DNA of 11,588 bases, taken from assembly GCA_022705265.1 (NCBI GenBank), contig JAKJEU010000023.1, positions 1 to 11,588 on the forward strand. Reading direction: 5' to 3'. Position numbers and translations under genes: made by a program. A model generated the notes under the pieces. The model saw nothing but the letters and a program-made list of their open reading frames with translations, ran no database searches and was not told where the DNA came from. Positions 1 through 5,937 of the stretch are shown in pieces. Source of the stretch: Pseudomonadota bacterium (GTDB taxonomy: Bacteria > Pseudomonadota > Alphaproteobacteria > JAKJEU01). Position 1 is the first letter of the stretch, and each line of letters starts with the position of its first letter.

Positions 1-377
1 AGGATATCGAGCTTTTAAAACATCATAATTTTATAAAAGATGAAATTGCATATAACAAAGCATTAATTGCCAGAGAAGACGAAAAAAGAAGGCTTATTTT
101 TAATCTTTCACGAAACGGTTATTTTTTCAATGATGGTTCTAAGTTGCCTTTGAATTTAGTTTATGCAATGTATGATTATTTGTCGGCTTCTCCTAATTAT
201 CTTTTTCTTCCTCAACTTGAAGATGTGTTGGGGCAAATTCAACAAATTAATCTTCCTGGAACTGATAAAGAACATGAAAATTGGAGATATAAGCTTTCCT
301 TGAATGTCGAAGATTGGCTTTGCGATGAAAGAGTTTTAAAGCTTGCCATGATTATGAAAGATAAATATTCTAATTAA
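1..377 (+). CDS. malQ: 4-alpha-glucanotransferase (amylomaltase), C-terminal part, 5' end outside window
   Basis: The reading frame is open from the left edge (codons from base 3) to a TAA at 375-377, giving about 124 residues of a protein whose start lies outside the window. The C-terminal signature of glycoside hydrolase family 77 is clear: a QLEDVLG segment, then INLPGT, then EHENWRYKL, which corresponds to the family's conserved QLEDxLG...NLPGT...H.NWR block. Family members transfer alpha-1,4-glucan segments between maltodextrins in the cytoplasm during glycogen or maltose metabolism. The tail after NWRYKL, with LNVEDWL and a final helix, is a normal ending. The gene is convergent with the complex I-like operon, and the two stop-codon regions overlap by 8 bases (370-377). 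A TTG at 144 is an internal codon, not a start. Confidence 0.9.
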   Translation, partial: DIELLKHHNFIKDEIAYNKALIAREDEKRRLIFNLSRNGYFFNDGSKLPLNLVYAMYDYLSASPNYLFLPQLEDVLGQIQQINLPGTDKEHENWRYKLSLNVEDWLCDERVLKLAMIMKDKYSN

Positions 378-1149
378 ATAAAATAATTGATTTTAAAGCT
401 ATCCATATTATACTTATGAACAATATTTTGCTTGAAAAAAGGTCGATTATTTGGTCGGCCCTTAACCTTGGAACATTGAATTTTAAAATGCTCAAAGTAA
501 TGTAAGATAACAACACTTTTAATGCAAAAAACATAAAATGGGTCTCCGCAGGGTTAAAAGGATTTTCTGATTTATTTAAAAATAATATTACAAAGAGTAA
601 AACTTCTTTTAACGGAGAGGTGTAAGAAGATATTTTCATAACAATATAATAAACCCCAGAGTATTGTTTGGCGTATTCTGATATTAGATTGTTGTCATAC
701 ACTACCAAAAATCCAAAAAACAAAAACATTATTGGAAGTTCAAGTAAAAAGTTTGAAAAAGAATTATGAGATAACGATATTATACTTAAATCAAGTGAGT
801 GGTAGTTCATGCCAATTGAAATTATGGTGAAAAATAATATAAGGTAAAATATAATCGCTTGCATTCCATATTTTAAAGCATAAACACATAAAATATTTGA
901 TTTAGACATTAGCGAATCAAAGAATATAATAATCGAAGTAAGAGGAAGTAAAATAAGTAAATAAAGTGATGAAAAATTACTTTCGATAATAGATTTGCTT
1001 GCAATTGGAATGAATAAAAAGGGCAAAATATTTATAAACAAAACGATAAAGGGAAGAGTCTTATTTGCTCCTTTTACGCAATTTGTTTTAAGAATTGATT
1101 TGGTCAAATCTTTTATAAAATTTGTGAAATAAAGGCTATAATTTTTCAT
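370..1149 (-). CDS. nuoH: Truncated, divergent NuoH-like membrane subunit
   Basis: This 259-residue, very hydrophobic protein has about seven predicted membrane helices. Its C-terminal part matches NuoH (complex I subunit 1, the membrane anchor at the quinone cavity): FALKVLLSYI, then VPRLRADQII at about 226-235, equivalent to the family's VPRxRYDQLM. SKSNILCVYALKYGMQAI at about 82-99 matches the family's NSKYALLGALRSAAQMI. NuoH is usually about 320-345 residues. Here the first helix and the RxGPNxVGP loop are absent, so the protein begins near the family's LQPxADxxKLLxKE region (FIKDLTKSIL at 11-20). The PFDLxEAExELVxG loop is also collapsed: YDNNLISEYAKQYSG (151-165) stands where that long acidic loop should be. 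The ATG shares one base with the nuoD-like stop (TAATG), implying coupled translation. It is the last gene of the operon. Confidence 0.75.
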   Translation of the reverse strand: MKNYSLYFTNFIKDLTKSILKTNCVKGANKTLPFIVLFINILPFLFIPIASKSIIESNFSSLYLLILLPLTSIIIFFDSLMSKSNILCVYALKYGMQAIIFYLILFFTIISIGMNYHSLDLSIISLSHNSFSNFLLELPIMFLFFGFLVVYDNNLISEYAKQYSGVYYIVMKISSYTSPLKEVLLFVILFLNKSENPFNPAETHFMFFALKVLLSYITLSILKFNVPRLRADQIIDLFSSKILFISIIWIALKSIILFN

Positions 1150-2270
1150 TATTTATCAATCTCTCCAAAAGACAAGTCCAAAGAATTTAAAATAATTGGA
1201 ATATCAGAAATAAAATGGTTTAAACAAAGTTTGTCAAAACAAAATAAAGCATTACTTGAAGGTGCGGTTATTTTAATATTGCAAGGTTTATTTGTATCAT
1301 TAGCGCAAAGGTTTATTGTAAATTCGCCCTTAGGGGTTTCAGTGGATTTTTTATAAAAACCTTTTTTAACAATAACTTCATCAGTAAATTTTTCCTCGCA
1401 ATCGACAATTTTTACGATTTTTTCGTCTTTGTAAATATAATCCCCCAAAGGCATTTTGTTTAACGCATCATTAATAATGTCGACTGATTGAAAAATTTCT
1501 TGAAGCCTTAATTTATACCTTGAAAAACAATCACCATCGTTTAAGGTTTTTAATTCAAAATTAAGTTTGTCATAAACTTCATAAGGGTTGTTTTTTCTTG
1601 TGTCATAACTTATGCCAGAAGCCCTTAAATTCACGCCACTTATCCCAAAAGCGATAGCATCTTGCTTTGAAATTACACCAAGCCCTCTAAGTCTTTTTTG
1701 GAAAAGAGCATTCTTGTTGAAAATCTTTAAAATATGATTTATGGCGTCATTAAGCTCATCTTTTAAAAACGAATTAAGGTATGGGACAAAATTATCTTTA
1801 AACCTGCGATGGATAAAGGCAATCGACATAGTATCTTCGTCATTGCAATCAATCAACGAATTTATTTTGTTAATCATCAAATATGAAGTGTTTCTGATTT
1901 CCTTAACATCGAGAAGTGAGGCAATTTCATTTAAGGATTTAAGGTGATTTTTTATTCTGGCAAGCTCTAAAATAATCACTCTTAAAAATTTTGTTTTATA
2001 CGGGACATCAATGTTAAGAGCATCTTCGAGCAAAGTTAAATAAGCATGGGTATTTGATATCTCGTTATTGTTATCAATGCTTTTGAAATAAAAAATATTT
2101 GCAAGATATGATGATTTTTCCATATGTTTTTGCAATGCTTTATGAGTAAAGCCATAAATATAATCAACCGATACGATTTTTTCACCAGATTGGTCAATCA
2201 AGATTCTTAAAGGCTCTTGATTAGGGAAAAAGTAAGGAGGATAATCAATTTTATAATCATTAATTATCAT
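1149..2270 (-). CDS. nuoD: Divergent NuoD-like (49 kDa) subunit lacking quinone-site residues
   Basis: The 373-residue protein aligns along its length with NuoD, the 49-kDa complex I subunit related to NiFe hydrogenase large subunits. Family landmarks include FQKRLRGLGVI (190-200), NPYEVYD (228-234), GDCFSRY (246-252), TPKGEF (312-317), TNKP (326-329) and the C-terminal SLDLSFGEIDK, equivalent to SLDIVFGEVDR. That tail is complex I-like, not the CxxC of hydrogenases. The N-terminal HPxxHG motif, whose second His contacts quinone in complex I, reads FFPNQE (14-19). The LDY motif, whose Tyr contacts quinone, reads IDN (65-67). No CxxC pair exists to bind NiFe. The start overlaps the nuoC-like gene by 11 bases, with GGAG about 11 bases upstream. 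The protein is likely cytoplasm-facing and bound to the NuoB/C-like partners; catalysis by the usual mechanism looks impossible. Confidence 0.85.
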   Translation of the reverse strand: MIINDYKIDYPPYFFPNQEPLRILIDQSGEKIVSVDYIYGFTHKALQKHMEKSSYLANIFYFKSIDNNNEISNTHAYLTLLEDALNIDVPYKTKFLRVIILELARIKNHLKSLNEIASLLDVKEIRNTSYLMINKINSLIDCNDEDTMSIAFIHRRFKDNFVPYLNSFLKDELNDAINHILKIFNKNALFQKRLRGLGVISKQDAIAFGISGVNLRASGISYDTRKNNPYEVYDKLNFELKTLNDGDCFSRYKLRLQEIFQSVDIINDALNKMPLGDYIYKDEKIVKIVDCEEKFTDEVIVKKGFYKKSTETPKGEFTINLCANDTNKPCNIKITAPSSNALFCFDKLCLNHFISDIPIILNSLDLSFGEIDK

Positions 2271-2760
2271 TTTCTTTTAACTCCATATAATCAATTTGTT
2301 TTGTTTTTTCATTATAAAAACTTGTTATAATGCCTTTGATGTTAAAAGCTTTGTTCAAAGGATGTCCGCCAAAATATCTTGTGTCTGTTATAACTCGTCT
2401 TAAATCGGGATGTTCTTCAAAAATTATACCATGCATATCATAAACTTCTGCTTCTAATTTCAAAGCATTAGGAAATATGTTGACAAGAGAAGGAACAATT
2501 TTTTGAGCTTCAATTTTTATAATTATTTCGTTGTTTTGTTCAAAATTTTTAAGCAAATAACCAATTTCATAATTTTTTTCATTTTCCATGACTATAATAT
2601 CAAGCAAAGATAAAAAAAGCCTTTTATCATCTCGTAAAAATGCCATAAGTTTTGGCAAAGTCTTTACCTGACAAAAAATGAAACCGTCTTTGTTATATAA
2701 AAACCGTTTAGAAGGAAACGAAGAGTAAATAAAATCTTTTAATAATTCGTTATCTATCAT
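2260..2760 (-). CDS. nuoC: NuoC-like (30 kDa) subunit of complex I-related assembly
   Basis: The 166-residue protein carries the full NuoC signature near its C-terminus: YDMHGI (107-112), then EEHPDLRRVITD (115-126) and GHPLNKAF (132-139), matching the family's YDMFGIxFxGHPDLRRILTDYGFxGHPLRKDF. The N-terminal half is a weakly conserved alpha/beta domain, as is usual. Length is slightly below the typical 180-210 residues. NuoC has no cofactor and acts as a structural partner of NuoD and NuoB in the peripheral arm, so its preservation beside partners that lost their cofactor ligands suggests that assembly, not electron transfer, is under selection. The start overlaps the nuoB-like gene by 4 bases (ATGA), with an AGAGAAG stretch upstream as a possible ribosome binding site. 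It is a separate gene, not a NuoCD fusion. Confidence 0.9.
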   Translation of the reverse strand: MIDNELLKDFIYSSFPSKRFLYNKDGFIFCQVKTLPKLMAFLRDDKRLFLSLLDIIVMENEKNYEIGYLLKNFEQNNEIIIKIEAQKIVPSLVNIFPNALKLEAEVYDMHGIIFEEHPDLRRVITDTRYFGGHPLNKAFNIKGIITSFYNEKTKQIDYMELKENDN

Positions 2761-3161
2761 TGAGATATCTTCTCTTTAAGTTTTATAAAAGTGTGATAAA
2801 AAGCTTTCAAATCGCTTTCATCATCGATATTTATTTTAAAATCACTAGGAATGATTTTTGATAAGTCATGAGCCACGCAATAAGATGAAAATTGATTATT
2901 TATTCCATGTTCGTTAAGGATAATAACCCATTTAGGAGAATTCATCTTATCATAAGTTTCTCTTAAATAAGGTGTTAATTTATTGCTTATCGGACCACAA
3001 ACAAAAAGCACATCAGCATGATTTGGAGTGTTTGTAAATTTTATATTTTCATTTAATAAAAATTCCGAAGCCTTGTAAAATATTTTTTGCAAAAGCTTGG
3101 ACTTTTCCCCGAAAACCAATACGGATAAAGAATTTTTGAAAATAATATCCCTTATTCCCAT
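2757..3161 (-). CDS. nuoB: NuoB-like (PSST) subunit without iron-sulfur cluster ligands
   Basis: The 134-residue protein aligns with the conserved core of NuoB, the subunit that holds cluster N2 next to the quinone site. Matching blocks are TPNHADVLFVCGPISNKL (45-62; family SPRQADLMIVAGTLTNKM), TPYLRETYDKM, SPKWVI (75-80; family EPKWVI), KIIPSD (102-107; family RIVPVD) and a final LKEKI. Cluster N2 needs four cysteines: an adjacent CC pair, one in GSCANGGG and one in VPGCPP. Here these positions read GEKSK (18-22), NEHGINN (83-89) and NIDDES (111-116). The only cysteines, at 55 and 95, fall at non-ligand sites. The protein is shorter than typical NuoB (about 160-220 residues). AAGGTG lies upstream of the ATG, and the gene overlaps the preceding one by 10 bases. 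Confidence 0.87.
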   Translation of the reverse strand: MGIRDIIFKNSLSVLVFGEKSKLLQKIFYKASEFLLNENIKFTNTPNHADVLFVCGPISNKLTPYLRETYDKMNSPKWVIILNEHGINNQFSSYCVAHDLSKIIPSDFKINIDDESDLKAFYHTFIKLKEKISQ

Positions 3162-3352
3162 TTAAGCACCTTTCGTTTAATAACATAAATAAGGCAAAAG
3201 GTAAAAATGCTCATAATGAATATAAAAAACATTACGCCATGTTCACTGCTTGCGAATATGAAAGGCAATCCGATTATTAAAAAAAGTGAAAAAAGGCTAA
3301 ATAATATAGCGATTTTAATACATCTTGTGTTAAATCTGCGGTATTTTGTCAT
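3152..3352 (-). CDS. Small two-helix membrane protein, probable shortened NuoA
   Basis: This 66-residue protein has two hydrophobic segments (about 12-33 and 39-58) joined by a short loop and ends in a basic tail. It sits directly upstream of the nuoB-like gene, the normal place for nuoA. Its sequence can be matched to the last two helices of NuoA: FSLFSL followed seven residues later by Pro (18-30) against the family's FxLFDLExxFLxPWA, and LIYVIKRKVLKWE (54-66) against LVYxxRxGALDW. NuoA is normally about 115-145 residues with three helices. Here the first helix and the long loop after it are absent, and the conserved Asp and Glu of the LFDLE motif are Ser and Phe. The homology call rests on position and short motif matches, so it is less certain than for its neighbours. 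It overlaps both flanking genes (4 and 10 bases). Confidence 0.6.
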   Translation of the reverse strand: MTKYRRFNTRCIKIAILFSLFSLFLIIGLPFIFASSEHGVMFFIFIMSIFTFCLIYVIKRKVLKWE

Positions 3353-3690
3353 CTTGTTGGATAATTTTCCTTTGCCAAAGGTATCATTTTAACCATTCTT
3401 ACAGGCACATCATAACTGTGAACGCATTCCTCGTCTGAAAATTCTGCGACCAATACTTCTTCGACATTTGAAATCAAAGGCCTTGCATCAGGGTGAATGA
3501 AATCAAGAATAATAATATGCTTATTATCGCGGTAAAGCAATGCATGCTCCTTACCATCGTAAATAATAGAAGGTTTCGAAGGTTCGGTTTCGCGAGCCTT
3601 TATAGCAATTAATATCTTTCCTTCGTCGTTTTGTAAGATATTATAGCTATATTCTTGTTCTGGTTTAATATTACTCATCGTGATGACCAT
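3349..3690 (-). CDS. Hypothetical protein, first gene of the complex I-like operon
   Basis: I do not recognise this 113-residue protein. It has no predicted signal peptide or membrane helix and looks like a soluble alpha/beta or beta-rich domain, with strands around KILIAIKA (25-32), HIIILDFI (58-65) and EVLVAEF (78-84). It has a single Cys (89) and no ferredoxin-type cysteine motif, so it is not an obvious NuoE or NuoI remnant. Its stop overlaps the next gene by 4 bases (ATGA), placing it firmly in the operon and suggesting a role with the complex. Two in-frame ATGs are possible, at 3690 and at 3678 (starting MSNIKPEQ); neither has a clear Shine-Dalgarno sequence, and the second gives 109 residues. 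The gene is divergent from groES. Confidence 0.7.
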   Translation of the reverse strand: MVITMSNIKPEQEYSYNILQNDEGKILIAIKARETEPSKPSIIYDGKEHALLYRDNKHIIILDFIHPDARPLISNVEEVLVAEFSDEECVHSYDVPVRMVKMIPLAKENYPTR

Positions 3691-3737
3691 TATATGTTTT
3701 AAATTTCAAAAAATCAAAATTATTTTTATTCCACCCC

Positions 3738-3770
3738 TTGACAGTTTGAAAAATAACGACTAAGTAATTA
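3738..3770 (+). promoter_or_regulatory. Putative groESL promoter
   Basis: A perfect TTGACA -35 box lies at 3738-3743, preceded by CC so that it also reads CCTTGAC, as in heat-shock sigma-32 promoters. No strong TATAAT follows. The best -10 candidates are TAAGTA at 3761-3766 (17-base spacer) and AGTAAT at 3763-3768 (19-base spacer). Either would start transcription within or just before the CIRCE operator that follows. Whether the vegetative or the heat-shock sigma factor reads it cannot be decided by eye. Confidence 0.55.
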
Positions 3771-3794
3771 TCACTCATACAATAAGAGTGCTAA
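3768..3794 (+). promoter_or_regulatory. CIRCE operator (HrcA binding site)
   Basis: The inverted repeat TTATCACTC - nine bases (3777-3785) - GAGTGCTAA matches the CIRCE consensus TTAGCACTC-N9-GAGTGCTAA with one mismatch, in the left arm. It lies 25 bases upstream of the groES start and at the expected transcription start, the usual position for repression by HrcA. This predicts an hrcA gene elsewhere in the genome. Confidence 0.93.
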
Positions 3795-3818
3795 AAATAA
3801 TTTTAGGAGACGATAAAA

Positions 3819-4106
3819 ATGAAATTTAAACCATTACTTGACAGAGTAGTTATTAAACGCATTGAAGAAGAAAGAAAAACTGCTGGCGGAATTATTATTC
3901 CAGATACAGCAAAAGAAAAACCATCACAAGGTGAAGTTATGGCTATTGGTGCTGGCGGTCGTGATGACGAAGGCAAGGTTATAGCTATGACTGTAAAGAT
4001 TGGCGACAGAGTGTTATTTGGCAAATGGTCAGGCACAGAAGTCAAAATCGACGGTGAAGATCTTTTGATTATGAAAGAATCAGATATTCTTGGAATTTTA
4101 GAATAA
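3819..4106 (+). CDS. groES: Co-chaperonin GroES (Cpn10)
   Basis: The 95-residue protein is full length for GroES. It opens with FKPLLDRVVIKRIEEE (3-18), has the mobile-loop region ERKTAGGIIIPDTAKEKPSQGEV at about 18-40 (family consensus TAGGIxxPDxAKEKPxxGxV), and ends with DLLIMKESDILGILE-type residues typical of the family. It forms the heptameric cytoplasmic lid of the GroEL folding chamber. AGGAGA at 3805-3810 is well spaced from the ATG. The gene lies 32 bases before groEL and is preceded by the CIRCE operator, so expression is expected to be repressed by HrcA and raised on heat or protein stress. Nothing is unusual in the protein. Confidence 0.97.
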   Translation: MKFKPLLDRVVIKRIEEERKTAGGIIIPDTAKEKPSQGEVMAIGAGGRDDEGKVIAMTVKIGDRVLFGKWSGTEVKIDGEDLLIMKESDILGILE

Positions 4107-4138
4107 TTAATAACATTTTTTAAGGGAGAAAATAAAAA

Positions 4139-5791
4139 ATGGCTGCAAAAGAAATTAAGTTCGGAACAGAAGCCAGAGAACTTATGCTTAAAGGTGTTGA
4201 CATCTTGGCAAACACTGTAAAAACTACTTTGGGTCCAAAGGGAAGAAATGTTGTAATCAGCAAATCTTTTGGCGCTCCAAAAATCACAAAAGACGGTGTA
4301 TCAGTTGCAAAAGAAATCGAACTTACTAATAAGTTTGAAAACATGGGTGCTCAAATGGTTCGTGAAGTAGCTTCAAAGGCTGCTGATGTTGCTGGTGACG
4401 GTACTACTACTGCTACTGTTTTGGCACAAGGAATTATTCGTGAAGGCATTAAATCAGTTGCTGCTGGTATGAACCCTATGGACTTGAAACGCGGTATTGA
4501 TATGGCTGTTGAAGCTGTGGTCGAAGATGTTAAATCTCGTTCAAGAAAAGTTTCAACAAACGCAGAAATCGCACAAGTTGGTACAGTTTCAGCAAACGGT
4601 GACAGAGCTATTGGTGATTACATTGCTAAGGCTATGGAAAAAGTTGGTAACGAAGGCGTTATCACAGTAGAAGATGCAAAAGGTCTTTCAACTGAACTCG
4701 ATGTTGTTGAAGGTATGCAATTCGACAGAGGTTATTTATCACCTTACTTTATCACAAACGCTGATAAGATGACTGTTGAACTTGAAAACCCATTCATTTT
4801 GATTCACGAAGACAAATTATCAAATCTTCAATCTTTGATTCCAATTCTTGAAACTGTTGTTCAAAGTTCAAGACCTTTGTTAATCATTGCAGAAGATGTT
4901 GAAGGTGAAGCTCTTGCAACTTTGGTTGTAAACAAGCTCCGTGGTGGATTAAAAGTTGCTGCTGTTAAATCTCCTGGTTTTGGTGACAGAAGAAAAGCAA
5001 TGCTTGAAGATCTTGCTATTTTAACTGCTGGCCAAGTTGTTTCAAAAGACCTCGGTATGAAATTAGAAGACATGAATGTTGGTATGCTCGGTACTTGTAA
5101 AAGAGTTATCATTAACAAAGATAATACAACTATTATCGATGGAAATGGTGCGAAAGAAGATATCGCAAATCGTTGCAAACAAATTAAACAACAACTCGTT
5201 GATGCAACTTCTGATTACGACAAAGAAAAATTGCAAGAAAGACTTGCTAAATTATCTGGTGGCGTTGCGGTTATCAAAGTTGGCGGTGCAACAGAAGTAG
5301 AAGTTAAAGAAAAGAAAGACAGAGTTGATGATGCTCTTCACGCTACTCGTGCTGCTGTTGAAGAAGGTATCGTTGTTGGCGGTGGTTCTGCTCTTCTTTA
5401 TGCTCAAAGAGTTTTGGATAAGTTGAAACCAGAAAACGACGATCAAAAAGCTGGTATCGAAATCATTAAAAAAGTTCTTTCATGGCCTGTAAGAAATATT
5501 GCAGAAAATGCTGGTAAAGAAGGTTCTGTAATCGTTGGTAAATTGCTTGAAAAAGGCGACATCAATCTTGGTTATGATGCACAACATGATAAATTCGTTG
5601 ATATGTACGAAGCTGGTATTATCGACCCTACTAAGGTTGTAAGAAGTGCTATCGAAGGTGCTTCATCTGTTGCTGGTCTTGTTATTACAACAGAAGCAAT
5701 GATTGCTGATAAACCAGAAGAAAAATGTTCATGTTCTACTGCTGGTGCTCCTGGAATGGGTGGCATGGGCGGAATGGGTATGGATTATTAA
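4139..5791 (+). CDS. groEL: Chaperonin GroEL (Cpn60)
   Basis: The 550-residue protein is full-length GroEL, the double-ring ATP-dependent folding chamber of the cytoplasm. Visible landmarks include LGPKGRNVVI (31-40), the nucleotide-binding GDGTTTATV (86-94, Asp87), the apical domain stretch with RGYLSPYF, and VDDALHATRAAVEEGIV of the second equatorial segment followed by GGG. The C-terminus ends in the usual Gly-Gly-Met repeats. The tail differs from most alphaproteobacterial GroELs in carrying CSCS just before the repeats (Cys530 and Cys532) and ending MGMDY. AAGGGAGA at 4122-4129 is a strong ribosome binding site. Codon use is richer in GGT/GCT/CTT than in neighbouring genes, consistent with high expression. 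It is co-transcribed with groES and ends at the terminator at 5817-5854. Confidence 0.98.
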   Translation: MAAKEIKFGTEARELMLKGVDILANTVKTTLGPKGRNVVISKSFGAPKITKDGVSVAKEIELTNKFENMGAQMVREVASKAADVAGDGTTTATVLAQGIIREGIKSVAAGMNPMDLKRGIDMAVEAVVEDVKSRSRKVSTNAEIAQVGTVSANGDRAIGDYIAKAMEKVGNEGVITVEDAKGLSTELDVVEGMQFDRGYLSPYFITNADKMTVELENPFILIHEDKLSNLQSLIPILETVVQSSRPLLIIAEDVEGEALATLVVNKLRGGLKVAAVKSPGFGDRRKAMLEDLAILTAGQVVSKDLGMKLEDMNVGMLGTCKRVIINKDNTTIIDGNGAKEDIANRCKQIKQQLVDATSDYDKEKLQERLAKLSGGVAVIKVGGATEVEVKEKKDRVDDALHATRAAVEEGIVVGGGSALLYAQRVLDKLKPENDDQKAGIEIIKKVLSWPVRNIAENAGKEGSVIVGKLLEKGDINLGYDAQHDKFVDMYEAGIIDPTKVVRSAIEGASSVAGLVITTEAMIADKPEEKCSCSTAGAPGMGGMGGMGMDY

Positions 5792-5816
5792 TCTTATATC
5801 TTATAAAAAAGCTTAC

Positions 5817-5854
5817 AAAAGGGCGGTCGTTTTTTACGGTCGCTCTTTTTTCTT
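5817..5854 (+). terminator. Rho-independent terminator of groESL
   Basis: A 13-base-pair stem (5817-5829 with 5837-5849; ten Watson-Crick and three G-U pairs) encloses a seven-base loop and runs into a T-rich tract that continues to 5854. It begins 25 bases after the groEL stop, which fits termination of the groESL transcript. The stem core GGGCGGTCG/CGGTCGCTC stands out in this AT-rich region. Confidence 0.9.
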
Positions 5855-5875
5855 TTCGGTAAAGTTGTGTTTTTA

Positions 5876-5884
5876 TGTTACAAT
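5876..5884 (+). promoter_or_regulatory. Putative extended -10 promoter of the DUF4272 gene
   Basis: TGTTACAAT at 5876-5884 fits an extended -10 element (TG-N-TACAAT, one mismatch from TATAAT). No good -35 box is found at 16-18 bases upstream, which is acceptable for an extended -10 promoter. It would start transcription near 5891, about 47 bases before the gene and after the groEL terminator. Confidence 0.4.
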
Positions 5885-5937
5885 GATAGAAGTAATAGAT
5901 TCTAACTCAATTATAATAATAAAAAATGAGGTGCAGT

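Noticed and set aside
144..377. A separate 77-residue gene starting at TTG 144
   Set aside because: The same frame is open back to the left edge and encodes a continuous amylomaltase C-terminal region.
370..3352. The minus-strand cluster as an Ech/Hyc-type group 4 NiFe hydrogenase
   Set aside because: The large-subunit-like protein has neither the N-terminal nor the C-terminal CxxC, its tail is SLDLSFGEIDK as in NuoD, and the small-subunit-like protein has no cluster cysteines. Ferredoxin and maturation genes are also absent.
370..3690. The complex I-like genes as simple pseudogenes
   Set aside because: All six frames are open, starts and stops interlock with 1-11 base overlaps, and conserved structural motifs persist from end to end; the losses are concentrated at cofactor and quinone sites. 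Decay cannot be excluded without comparative data, but it is not the simplest reading.
3691..3760. A defined promoter for the complex I-like operon
   Set aside because: Several AT-rich -10-like hexamers and a TTCAAA exist on the minus strand, but none forms a convincing pair, so no site is called.
3803..4045. Minus-strand open frame inside groES, and similar frames inside groEL, dapA and the nuoD-like gene
   Set aside because: They lie opposite or out of frame to strongly conserved genes, lack ribosome binding sites and show no family features.
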